Shown here piece after piece: positions 54,102 through 62,475 of a stretch of 64,000 bases of DNA. Origin of the DNA: Ruminiclostridium sp. (GTDB lineage Bacteria > Bacillota > Clostridia > Oscillospirales > Ruminococcaceae); assembly GCA_017935365.1 (NCBI GenBank), contig JAGBHT010000032.1, forward strand, positions 124,001 through 188,000. The letters run 5' to 3'. Both the position numbers and the translations under genes were made by a program. A model generated the notes under the pieces. The model did no database searches. It was not told the DNA's origin and saw nothing but the letters and a program-made list of their open reading frames with translations. Positions within the stretch are counted from its first letter, which is position 1. Each line of letters opens with the position of its first letter.

Positions 54102-54779
54102 ATGGAACATTTCGGAATTGAACATTTGTTATTTACGTTCTGTATGTACTGTATGATAGGCTGGGTACAGGAGTCTACCATTGAGTCGCTGTATCACAGA
54201 CACCCTATAAACAGGGGCTTTCTCAAAGGTCCGTATATTCCGATATACGGAGTCGGCGGGCTGCTTCTCCTGTTTATCTGCCACCCATTCAGGGACAACG
54301 GCTTCAGGGTGTTTTTTGTCGCTTTGATTGCGTGCACGGCGCTTGAATATTTCACAGGCTGGCTTATGGAAACAATATTCGGTAAACAGTTCTGGGACTA
54401 CAGTATGTTCAGAATAGCTTATAAAAACAGAATATCGCTTGTATCTTCGCTATTCTGGGGCGTAATGGGTTTGTTCGTAACTTATGTTATTTCGGACATT
54501 ACCATGTTCGTGCTGAACAATCTTCCGCACCAGTTCATCTGCGCGGCAGGTGCTATAGTATCGCTTATAATGGCGATCGATTTCCTGAATACAGCAAGAA
54601 AGCAGATAGATGTAGATAAATTAAGAAGCACATTCAGCATATCGAATATCAGCTCTCACATTGTCCGCTTTGATGTCATTGCATCGCGTATGCCGAGGCT
54701 CAGAGCGAGAAATGCCGAAAAGAACATTGATGATACAGATGCGTCCGAATATAATGGCAACGAGGAACAAGATGACTGA
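54102..54779 (+). CDS. CmpB-like putative ABC-transporter type IV membrane protein
   Basis: 225 residues, about five hydrophobic segments. CMIGWVQESTIESLYHR, NRGFLKGPYIPIYGVGGLLLL and LEYFTGWLMETIFGKQFWDYS are strong signatures of the CmpB family (annotated as ABC-transporter type IV), whose real function is unclear. The C-terminal 60 residues are polar and acidic. It overlaps the next gene by 8 bases. Confidence 0.88.
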   Translation: MEHFGIEHLLFTFCMYCMIGWVQESTIESLYHRHPINRGFLKGPYIPIYGVGGLLLLFICHPFRDNGFRVFFVALIACTALEYFTGWLMETIFGKQFWDYSMFRIAYKNRISLVSSLFWGVMGLFVTYVISDITMFVLNNLPHQFICAAGAIVSLIMAIDFLNTARKQIDVDKLRSTFSISNISSHIVRFDVIASRMPRLRARNAEKNIDDTDASEYNGNEEQDD

Positions 54780-55254
54780 TAAGAATATGTTTGTACTTAC
54801 AGATGATGACCGTAAGTTTATAAAAACGGCAAGGAAGATCCTTGCCAACGAAAAGGTACAGCAGATGAAGCAGTACACTCAGCATGGTGATGTTTCTACT
54901 TATGAACACTGCCTTATGGTCTGCCTTTATGCCTATATGTATTCTAAAAAACTCAGAATGAAGATAAATGTTGAAGCGCTTGTAAAAGGCGCTTTGTTGC
55001 ACGATTTCTTCCTTTATGACTGGCATGACGGCGCATTTACAAGGGACGGACTGCACGGCTTTTCACATCCCGTAACCGCCGAGCGCAACGCAAGAAACAC
55101 GTTCCCGCTGACTGTAAAAGAACGCGGCATAATCATAAACCATATGTGGCCGCTGACGCTTACAAGACTTCCGAGAAGTAAGGAAGCGTGGCTTGTATGC
55201 TGGGCGGATAAGTATTGTTCGCTGAAAGAAACGTTGCTTAAAAAGCCGTATTGA
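54772..55254 (+). CDS. HD-domain phosphohydrolase-like protein
   Basis: 160 residues from the ATG at 54772 (ACGAGGAAC ahead). The HD signature is seen as STYEHCLMV, LLHDFFLYDWH (the HD pair), HPVTAERNA and NHMWPL, giving the metal ligands in order. Such proteins are nucleotide or phosphate-ester hydrolases; the substrate is unknown. The 8-base overlap with the CmpB-like gene suggests coupled expression. Confidence 0.88.
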   Translation: MTDKNMFVLTDDDRKFIKTARKILANEKVQQMKQYTQHGDVSTYEHCLMVCLYAYMYSKKLRMKINVEALVKGALLHDFFLYDWHDGAFTRDGLHGFSHPVTAERNARNTFPLTVKERGIIINHMWPLTLTRLPRSKEAWLVCWADKYCSLKETLLKKPY

Positions 55255-55270
55255 GATGAATATTATAAGA

Positions 55271-55305
55271 GCCTGCACGGAATGATTTTTTCGTGCAGGC
55301 TTGTT
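55271..55305 (+). terminator. terminator after the HD gene
   Basis: The stem GCCTGCACG / CGTGCAGGC, followed by TTGTTTT. Confidence 0.85.
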
Positions 55306-55349
55306 TTAGTTATCTGATTTTATTTGAAAAATTAAAATCATAATTATGA

Positions 55350-55461
55350 ATTTTAAAATAACGACAGAATTTTTTTAATTAGAAGAGATTTTTTTAAAAT
55401 TTGAGTTTAAATTTTAAAAATTAGGGTGATAATTTTAAAATTCACCCCGAAATTTTAAAAT
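55350..55461. repeat. phased TTTTAAAA palindromes
   Basis: ATTTTAAAAT or close variants begin at 55350, 55391, 55411, 55432 and 55452; the last four steps are 20, 21 and 20 bp, about two helical turns. The array is framed by the terminators of two convergent operons. Confidence 0.7.
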
Positions 55462-55463
55462 TA

Positions 55464-55493
55464 AAAGCCTGCACATTTCAATCTGTGCAGGCT
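55464..55493 (-). terminator. terminator of the lon-aroB operon
   Basis: AGCCTGCACA pairs with TGTGCAGGCT; the minus strand continues into TTTAATTTTAAAA. Confidence 0.88.
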
Positions 55494-55497
55494 GATT

Positions 55498-56607
55498 TTA
55501 CATTTCATTAATTACTTCCGCAATTTCCGGCTCGGTGATCTTCTTTGCGTAATCATTATCGCCAAAGCACATTACATCGCCGATCTCCTTCTGGAATACC
55601 ATTCTTAGCTTGCCGTCACGGACCTTTTTATCGGTGTACAGCTTCTTCACAAGAGCGGCTTTATCAATATAATCGGGAATTGTCACGGGGAGCTTTGCAC
55701 GCTCGCAAAGGCTGATCACACGCTGAACGTTTTCAGGTGAAATATAACCGTACTTCTCGCCGAGTTTTGCCTGTGCGATAAGTCCGATCGATACCGCCTC
55801 GCCGTGAAGAAGTCGGTAGTCGCTGACCGTTTCGATTGCTCTGCCGACAGTGTGACCAAGATTCAGCACTTCACGCAGTCCCGATTCGCGCTCGTCCTTC
55901 ATTACAACCTTGTACTTAACTGCACAGTTGTGCTCTGCTATGTATTCGCAGGCATCCTTGTCGTTTAAAAGTATCTTTTCAATATTCTTTTCAAGATAAC
56001 CGAACATCTCGCTGTCCGCAAGGCAGGCGTGCTTTATCGTTTCGGCAAGTCCGCTTGAAAGCTGTCTTTCAGGGAGCGTTTTCCAGGTTTCGATATCAAG
56101 ATATACCTTTTCGGGCTGATTGAAAAGTCCGATAAGGTTAGTCGCAAGAGGAGTATCGACCGCCGTTTTTCCGCCTACCGATGCGTCAGCGGCGGCAAGA
56201 AGAGTAGTAGCGTAATTTATAAACGGAACGCCTCTGCCGAATGTACCGGCAACAAAGCCTGCAAGGTCGCTTACAACGCCTCCGCCTACTGCAATAACAC
56301 AGCAGTCACGGCGATAGCCCTTTTCAAGCATTGCGTCCTCGACAAACTCTTTCATAGCTCTGGTCTTTGACTTTTCGCCCTCAGGGATAACAAACATATC
56401 GGCGCTGTAGCCTGCCGCAATAAGCTTGTCGTATATTCCCTTTGCATAAAGCGGCTCAACGATGCTGTCGGTCACAACGGCAAACTTCTTTATTTTTCCG
56501 CAAAGACCGCCTTTTATATCGTTTATCAGCGTGTCCGAAAGACCTCTGCCGATTTCAATGTCGTATGAATCGTCTACTACCTTCTTCAGTTCACAGTAAA
56601 ATTTCAT
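55498..56607 (-). CDS. aroB: 3-dehydroquinate synthase
   Basis: 369 residues. NAD-binding region AVGGGVVSDLAGFVAGTFGRG, phosphate/zinc region TTLLAAADASVGGKTAVD, and zinc ligands in LNLGHTVGRAIE and LLHGEAVSIGL. It converts DAHP to 3-dehydroquinate in the shikimate pathway. It is last in the lon-engB-rlmN/cfr-like operon, 12 bases after the radical SAM gene. No other shikimate gene is in the window. Confidence 0.97.
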   Translation of the reverse strand: MKFYCELKKVVDDSYDIEIGRGLSDTLINDIKGGLCGKIKKFAVVTDSIVEPLYAKGIYDKLIAAGYSADMFVIPEGEKSKTRAMKEFVEDAMLEKGYRRDCCVIAVGGGVVSDLAGFVAGTFGRGVPFINYATTLLAAADASVGGKTAVDTPLATNLIGLFNQPEKVYLDIETWKTLPERQLSSGLAETIKHACLADSEMFGYLEKNIEKILLNDKDACEYIAEHNCAVKYKVVMKDERESGLREVLNLGHTVGRAIETVSDYRLLHGEAVSIGLIAQAKLGEKYGYISPENVQRVISLCERAKLPVTIPDYIDKAALVKKLYTDKKVRDGKLRMVFQKEIGDVMCFGDNDYAKKITEPEIAEVINEM

Positions 56608-56619
56608 CTGCTGTTCCTC

Positions 56620-57648
56620 TCACTTGTCGCCTGTTATTCTGTCGCTTCTGAGTTGACCGCAGGCGGCGGATAACTCAGTACCGAATTCTTTTCGCCTTGT
56701 AACGTTTATCCTGTTCTTTTTAAGCTCGTCATAGAACGCCGTGATATTTTCCTCACTGCTTCTTTTAAACTCACTGTCAGGTGACGGATTGTAAGGTATA
56801 AGATTTACAAACAGCCGTGCATTGCCGATAAGCTCAGCTAACTGCCGTGCATTTGCCCTGCTGTCGTTTATTCCGTCAAGCATTATGTATTCGAGTAACA
56901 CCTTGCGGTTTGTCTTTTGAACATAGTACTTAGCCGATCCTATAACCTCAGCTATGCCGTATTTATGATTTATCGGCATAAGCGTGTTTCTGATTTCATC
57001 ATCAGGAGCGTGCAGGCTTACCGCAAGATTGCACGGCTCTTTGCGCTCAGCAAATAATTTCATCTTGTCACACAGTCCGCAAGTCGATACAGTAATATGC
57101 TTTGTTCCTGTTTCAATTCCACCCGGAACAGTTGCTATATCAAGAAAGTCACAAAGCGCATTATAATTGTCGAACGGCTCGCCGATTCCCATTACAGTTA
57201 TATTACCAATCGTTATATTCTGATGCTTTTCGACAGTAAGTATCTGATTTATCATCTCTCCTGCGGTGAGATCACGCTGTTTTTTCAGCTTTCCGCTGCA
57301 ACAGAACTTACAGCCCATATTGCAACCACTCTGTGTAGAGATACAGATACTGTTGCCGAATTTCTGCCGCATAAGCACCGTTTCAACTTTGCAGCCATCT
57401 GACAGCTCGAAAAGATATTTAACTGTATCTACAGATTGTAATATCTCGTCGATTTTTAACTTTCCGAAGAAAAATCTGTCGGATAACAGCGACTTTATGT
57501 CGGCTGATGTCAGCGTCATTTCATCAAAATCAGTCGCTCTGCGCTTGTATATATCACGGAAGATATTGGCGCACTGCGTTGTCCTGAAGCCGTTTTCGGT
57601 GAGCAGGCGTTCTGCTTGTTCATATGTCAGCGAATATATGTCCGTCAC
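56620..57648 (-). CDS. RlmN/Cfr-family radical SAM rRNA methyltransferase
   Basis: 342 residues. The radical SAM cluster motif CNMGCKFCC follows the family's conserved SICISTQSG stretch. MGIGEPFDNY is the GEP motif, TVSTCGLCDKM, LAVSLHAPDDEIRN and INHKYGI follow, and the methyl-carrying Cys is in SAACGQL near the end. It should methylate A2503 of 23S rRNA, at C2 if RlmN or C8 if Cfr-like. CCSG replaces the usual C-x-TG after the cluster, so it is a divergent member. It overlaps engB by 4 bases. Confidence 0.85.
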   Translation of the reverse strand: MTDIYSLTYEQAERLLTENGFRTTQCANIFRDIYKRRATDFDEMTLTSADIKSLLSDRFFFGKLKIDEILQSVDTVKYLFELSDGCKVETVLMRQKFGNSICISTQSGCNMGCKFCCSGKLKKQRDLTAGEMINQILTVEKHQNITIGNITVMGIGEPFDNYNALCDFLDIATVPGGIETGTKHITVSTCGLCDKMKLFAERKEPCNLAVSLHAPDDEIRNTLMPINHKYGIAEVIGSAKYYVQKTNRKVLLEYIMLDGINDSRANARQLAELIGNARLFVNLIPYNPSPDSEFKRSSEENITAFYDELKKNRINVTRRKEFGTELSAACGQLRSDRITGDK

Positions 57649-58271
57649 TGTTGGCCGCCCGATTCTTCGGAATTATCGCTTTCAATCGCTTCCTGCTCGA
57701 TATTCTCAATTATCTCACGGATCTCTTCAACGCCCTCGCCGTTCATAGCAGAAAACTCTATCATGTGTATATCCTCGGCGCAGGGAATCTCGTCCATAAG
57801 TGCCTTTCTGCGCTGCGCACGTTCTTTCTTTGAAAGCTTGTCCGCCTTTGTAAGAACGACAACAAACGGTATCTCGTTGTCAATAAGGAAGTTTATCATC
57901 ATGGTGTCATCAGCCGTGGGCGGGTGTCTGAAATCAACCAGCTGGAACACGAGCGTCAGGTTTCTGTCATCGGCGAGATAGCCCTCGACAAGTCCTGCCC
58001 AACGCTGTTTTTCCGACTTTGATACTTTTGCATATCCGTAACCCGGCAGATCTGCAAAGTATACATCATCTACCGAGTAGAAGTTGATAGTCACCGTCTT
58101 GCCCGGCATCGAGCTGACGCGGGCAAGCGACTTTCTGTTAAGTATCTTGTTTATCAGAGAAGATTTTCCTACGTTACTTCTTCCCGAAAATGCGATCTCG
58201 GCTTTTTCGGATTTCGGTATCTGGCTGAACAGACCGTAGGAGGTGTAAAACTCTGCCTTGTTAAAATTCAT
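57645..58271 (-). CDS. engB: ribosome biogenesis GTPase YsxC/EngB
   Basis: 208 residues. G1 [13 protein letters not shown]3 [11 protein letters not shown]4 TKADKLSK and G5 SAMNGEG. It helps assemble the 50S subunit. It starts one base after the lon stop, the classical lon-engB pairing of Firmicutes. Confidence 0.97.
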   Translation of the reverse strand: MNFNKAEFYTSYGLFSQIPKSEKAEIAFSGRSNVGKSSLINKILNRKSLARVSSMPGKTVTINFYSVDDVYFADLPGYGYAKVSKSEKQRWAGLVEGYLADDRNLTLVFQLVDFRHPPTADDTMMINFLIDNEIPFVVVLTKADKLSKKERAQRRKALMDEIPCAEDIHMIEFSAMNGEGVEEIREIIENIEQEAIESDNSEESGGQQ

Positions 58272-58272
58272 A

Positions 58273-60690
58273 TTATATTTCCTTTACGGCATTCTTGCCT
58301 GTCTTGCGCGCTGCACGGGGCTTTGCTGACGGGAGCTTTTCATCGCTTTTCTTGGTTGCGGTGACATTGGACTTTACAAGCGCCGTATTAAGCACCGTGT
58401 CAATGTTATCTGCAAGCACGAAATTAATGTTGTTTAAAATAACCTCGTCGAGCTCTTTCATATCAGCTTTGTTTTCATCGGGGATAACTACCGTCTTTAC
58501 GCCTGCGGAATATGCCGCCATTGTCTTTTCACGCAGTCCGCCGATAGGAAGTACCTTGCCGCGGAGTGTAATTTCACCTGTCATGGCAACATCTCTGCGG
58601 ACAGGTATACCCGACAAAGCGGAAACAAGCGCTGTAGTCATAGTTACGCCGGCAGAAGGACCGTCCTTAGGAACTGCACCCTCGGGAGCGTGTATATGGA
58701 TATCCTTGTTCTTGTAGAACTCAGGATCGATCTCATACTTGCGTGAAAGTGAACGCGTAAGGCTGACTGCTATCTTTGCGGATTCTTTCATGACATCGCC
58801 GAGCGAGCCTGTAAGCTCGATCTTACCCGTGCCCTCCATTACAAGCACTTCAAGCGGTAAAAGAGTACCGCCGACAGAAGTCCACGCAAGGCCGTTCACA
58901 GCACCGACCTCGTCCTGTTTTGAGATAACTTCGCCGGTGAATTTTCTTGCGCCGAGGTAACTCTCAATATCCTTTGCCTTGATGTTTATCTTTTCGGCTT
59001 CACCCGAAGCAAGCTTTTTAAGTGTCATACGGCAGATCTTAGCTATGCTTCTTTCAAGCTTTCTGACGCCGGCTTCCTTTGTGTAGAAGTCGATTATCGA
59101 ATATATAGCGTCGTTTGCAAAGTGTACCTGCGACTTGATGCCGTGCTTTTTGAGCTGTTTCGGTACAAGATGTTCCTTTGCAATATGGAATTTTTCCTCT
59201 CTTGTATAACTGCCAAGCTCGATTATATCCATTCTGTCGAGCAGGGGAGCGGGGATAGTATCGAGCGTGTTTGCAGTTGTGATGAACAGTACCTCGCTTA
59301 AATCTATCGGTATTTCAAGATAGTGATCCCTGAATGCTACATTCTGTTCACTGTCGAGAACCTCAAGCATTGCACTTGCGGGATCGCCCTTATAGTCAGT
59401 GCCCATCTTGTCTATCTCATCGAACAGGATAACGGGGTTCATTGACTTTGCCTGTTTTAACGCATTGACAATTCTACCGGGCATCGCACCTATGTATGTC
59501 TTTCTGTGACCTCTTATATCAGCCTCGTCACGCACACCGCCGAGCGAAACTCTTGCATATTTTCTGCCGAGAGCAGTCGCAATTGATTTAGCGACAGAAG
59601 TCTTACCTACTCCGGGAGGACCGACAAGGCAGATTATCTGACCTTTCTTGTCTGCGTCCTTCCACTGATTGAGTGCAACTATTTCAAGTATGCGATCTTT
59701 TACCTTCTTCATGCCGTAATGGTCACGGTCGAGCTGTTTTTCAGCCTTTGCAATGTCAGTCTTTCCGTGTGTATACACATTCCACGGCATATCGAGTACG
59801 GTATCGAGATATGTTCTTACAACAGCAGCCTCCTGTGAGCCGGGGGAGAGATGCATCAGTTTTTCGCACTCTTTGATAAGCTTTTCTTCCGTGTCCTCGT
59901 CAAAACCGCATTCGTCAATTCTGTCCATATATTCAAATGCTTCAGACTGCGGATCGTCACTGTCGCCAAGCTGACGTGATATAGCTCTCATCTGTTCGCG
60001 CAGATAGAACTCACGCTGGTTCTTGTCAAGCGCTTCCTTGACTTCCTCGTTGATATCCTGCTCAAGACGTACAATGTCAACTTCTTTTGCAAGGAACTTT
60101 ACAAGCAGTTCGGCACGTTTACGCAGTGACAGGCAGGAGAGAAGAGCCTGCTTGTCTTCAACCCGTAAATACACGTTGAAAACGATAAGATCAATAAGTC
60201 TAGACAGATCCTTTTCTCCGATTATACCACGGTAAAGTTCGATAGGCATTCTGGGTGACATTTCGCTGTACTGCCTGAATTCGTTGTTGATCGAGCGTAC
60301 AAAAGCCGTCTTTTCTGCGGCTGTAAGCGTATCGCTGAGCTTAGGCAAAGGAGTTATATCCGCAACGAGATACGGTTCTTCCTGCGTGATACCGCAGAGC
60401 TTTGCAGTGTAAAGTCCCTGTACAAGCACACGTCTTGCACCGTCGGGAGTGTTGAGTGTCTGTCTTATCTCGGCTACTACACCTGTCTTGTAGAGATTAT
60501 CCGCTGTAACCTCGTCAATTTCTTCATCTATCTGCGTTACAAGGAATATCTTTCTGTCGTTGTTTTCTATTGCTTCTTCAACTGCATTTATTGAGCGTTC
60601 TCTCGCTACATCAAAGTGCAGTATCATTTCCGGAAATATTACAAGTCCGCGCAGTGCAAGTGCCGGTATTGTTATATGTTGATTTTTCAT
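58273..60690 (-). CDS. lon: ATP-dependent protease Lon
   Basis: 805 residues: N-terminal substrate domain (about 1-210), coiled region, AAA+ module with Walker [10 protein letters not shown] and Walker [11 protein letters not shown], and the Ser-Lys protease domain (Ser in [11 protein letters not shown], Lys in [12 protein letters not shown]). It degrades damaged and regulatory proteins. The C-terminus has a Lys/Ala-rich extension ([16 protein letters not shown]). GGAAAGGAC precedes the ATG. Confidence 0.98.
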   Translation of the reverse strand: MKNQHITIPALALRGLVIFPEMILHFDVARERSINAVEEAIENNDRKIFLVTQIDEEIDEVTADNLYKTGVVAEIRQTLNTPDGARRVLVQGLYTAKLCGITQEEPYLVADITPLPKLSDTLTAAEKTAFVRSINNEFRQYSEMSPRMPIELYRGIIGEKDLSRLIDLIVFNVYLRVEDKQALLSCLSLRKRAELLVKFLAKEVDIVRLEQDINEEVKEALDKNQREFYLREQMRAISRQLGDSDDPQSEAFEYMDRIDECGFDEDTEEKLIKECEKLMHLSPGSQEAAVVRTYLDTVLDMPWNVYTHGKTDIAKAEKQLDRDHYGMKKVKDRILEIVALNQWKDADKKGQIICLVGPPGVGKTSVAKSIATALGRKYARVSLGGVRDEADIRGHRKTYIGAMPGRIVNALKQAKSMNPVILFDEIDKMGTDYKGDPASAMLEVLDSEQNVAFRDHYLEIPIDLSEVLFITTANTLDTIPAPLLDRMDIIELGSYTREEKFHIAKEHLVPKQLKKHGIKSQVHFANDAIYSIIDFYTKEAGVRKLERSIAKICRMTLKKLASGEAEKINIKAKDIESYLGARKFTGEVISKQDEVGAVNGLAWTSVGGTLLPLEVLVMEGTGKIELTGSLGDVMKESAKIAVSLTRSLSRKYEIDPEFYKNKDIHIHAPEGAVPKDGPSAGVTMTTALVSALSGIPVRRDVAMTGEITLRGKVLPIGGLREKTMAAYSAGVKTVVIPDENKADMKELDEVILNNINFVLADNIDTVLNTALVKSNVTATKKSDEKLPSAKPRAARKTGKNAVKEI

Positions 60691-60761
60691 ATTCGTCTGT
60701 CCTTTCCTGTAGTTCTGTTCTATATTTTTCTGATTTATCTTTATTATGAGGGGTTCTTATT

Positions 60762-60790
60762 ATTATACTATATCCTGCGTGATTTTGCAA
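60762..60790 (-). promoter_or_regulatory. promoter of the lon operon
   Basis: On the minus strand TTGCAA (60790-60785) and TATAAT (60767-60762) are 17 bases apart. No CIRCE or CtsR-type heat-shock operator is seen nearby. Confidence 0.78.
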
Positions 60791-60804
60791 GTATACGGGA
60801 CTGT

Positions 60805-60838
60805 AAATAAAAACCGCCGTACATTTCTGTACGGCGGT
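60805..60838 (-). terminator. terminator of ilvB-ilvN-ilvC
   Basis: A perfect 11-bp stem ACCGCCGTACA / TGTACGGCGGT with a TTTC loop and, on the minus strand, TTTTATTTAC after it. Confidence 0.92.
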
Positions 60839-60873
60839 CGATGATTAATATCCTTTTTTCGAAAGCAGTAGGC

Positions 60874-61911
60874 TTACTTGCTGAACTTAGCGTCTGCAAT
60901 TTCGTCCATAGACTTGCCTGCATCGTCATTCCATGCATACAGCTTACGGATTTCCTTACCAACCTGTTCAAGCTGCTGTTCGCCTTCGATACGTCTTACA
61001 GCGTTGAAGTGTGAACGACCCATCTTGTTCTCCATGATCCAGTTGCGAGCGAATGTACCGTCCTGGATCTCGCCGAGAACCTTCTTCATTTCCTTCTTTG
61101 TTTCGTCTGTGATAAGTCTCTTACCAACTTCGTAGTCACCGAACTCAGCTGTATCTGAGATAGAGTATCTCATCATCTGGAAACCACCCTTGTAGATAAG
61201 GTCAACGATGAGCTTCATCTCGTGGATGCACTCGAAGTAAGCGTTCTGAGGATCGTAGCCTGCTTCAACCAGAGTCTCGAAACCTGCCTTCATTAAGGCT
61301 GTAACACCGCCGCAGAGAACGCACTGTTCGCCGAAGAGGTCTGTTTCTGTTTCCATCTTGAATGTTGTCATAAGTACGCCGGCTCTTGAACCACCGATAC
61401 CTGCAGCATAAGCAAGACCTGTATCAAGTGCTCTGCCTGTAGCGTCCTGATGAACTGCAACTAAGCAGGGAACGCCTCTGCCGATTGTGTACTCTGAACG
61501 TACTGTGTGACCCGGTCCCTTAGGAGCAACCATGATAACGTCAACATCTTTGGGAGGTACGATCTGACCGAAGTGGATGTTGAAGCCGTGAGCGAATGCG
61601 AGTGTCTTACCTGCTGTGAGGTTGGGCTCGATGCTTTGCTTGTAAAGGTCAGCCTGTCTTTCATCGTTGATAAGGATCATGATGATGTCAGCCTTAGCTG
61701 CTGCCTCTGCTGCTGTGTATACTTCAAAACCTGCTGCCTCAGCCTTAGCCCATGACTTTGAGCCGTTGTAAAGACCGATGATTACCTTAACGCCGCTGTC
61801 CTTTAAGTTAAGAGCGTGAGCGTGTCCCTGGCTGCCGTAACCGATTATTGCAACTGTCTTGCCATCGAGCAGAGAAAGGTTGCAGTCTTCCTGATGATAA
61901 AGTTTTGCCAT
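60874..61911 (-). CDS. ilvC: ketol-acid reductoisomerase
   Basis: 345 residues, class I. Rossmann motif [15 protein letters not shown], cofactor loop [13 protein letters not shown], catalytic region [10 protein letters not shown] and the knotted C-terminal domain with [19 protein letters not shown] and the metal-ligand Asp/Glu residues. It converts acetolactate to dihydroxyisovalerate. The position that is usually Arg in NADPH enzymes (GLRxGSxSW) is Tyr, so cofactor preference may differ. AAAGGAGAT precedes the ATG. Codon bias indicates high expression. Confidence 0.97.
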   Translation of the reverse strand: MAKLYHQEDCNLSLLDGKTVAIIGYGSQGHAHALNLKDSGVKVIIGLYNGSKSWAKAEAAGFEVYTAAEAAAKADIIMILINDERQADLYKQSIEPNLTAGKTLAFAHGFNIHFGQIVPPKDVDVIMVAPKGPGHTVRSEYTIGRGVPCLVAVHQDATGRALDTGLAYAAGIGGSRAGVLMTTFKMETETDLFGEQCVLCGGVTALMKAGFETLVEAGYDPQNAYFECIHEMKLIVDLIYKGGFQMMRYSISDTAEFGDYEVGKRLITDETKKEMKKVLGEIQDGTFARNWIMENKMGRSHFNAVRRIEGEQQLEQVGKEIRKLYAWNDDAGKSMDEIADAKFSK

Positions 61912-61972
61912 TTTAAAGATCTCCTTTAAATTTGTTTTCGGAGTTTTTGCTCCGTATATTAAAGCGCGGCTT

Positions 61973-62464
61973 TTACAGCTTCATAGAAGCCCCGCCTTTT
62001 TGCATTGCTATTGAGCCTGTACGGACTGTTTCCTTTATTCCGTACGGACGTAAAAGTTCCTCAAACGTCTTTATACGCGGAACGCTGTCGGATAACTCAA
62101 GCGTCATTGTATTTACCGTTATATCGGAAATTTTTGCTTTTGCTATCTCGGCAAGCGAGATAAGTTCAGCCCTCTGTGACGGCAGACAAGCTACCTTTAT
62201 AAGAACAAGCTCTCTTGATAAAAGCTCTTCTGCGGGCAGATGACGTACCTTGATAACGTCGATAAGCTTGTTGAGCTGTTTTTCTATCTGCTCTAAGGTA
62301 TAAGCCGTTCCATCTGCGATTATCGTTATACGGGAGATCTTTTCATCTTCCGTAACGCCTACCGCAAGGCTGTCTATATTGAAACCGCGTCTTGCGAAAA
62401 GTCCCGCAACTCTTGCGAGAACACCTGCGTGGTTTTCTACAAGTATTGATATAGTATGCTTCAT
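61973..62464 (-). CDS. ilvN: acetolactate synthase small (regulatory) subunit
   Basis: 163 residues: an N-terminal ACT domain ([27 protein letters not shown]) that binds valine, and the C-terminal ALS_ss domain (LVLIKVACL onward). It stabilises the large subunit and confers feedback inhibition. It is 11 bases after ilvB and 61 bases ahead of ilvC; that gap has a small hairpin (CGGAG-TTTTTG-CTCCG). Confidence 0.96.
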   Translation of the reverse strand: MKHTISILVENHAGVLARVAGLFARRGFNIDSLAVGVTEDEKISRITIIADGTAYTLEQIEKQLNKLIDVIKVRHLPAEELLSRELVLIKVACLPSQRAELISLAEIAKAKISDITVNTMTLELSDSVPRIKTFEELLRPYGIKETVRTGSIAMQKGGASMKL

Positions 62465-62475
62465 AGGCTCACCCT

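Noticed and set aside
55350-55461. Replication origin or curved-DNA element
   Set aside because: No DnaA boxes or origin genes, and TTTTAAAA does not bend strongly.
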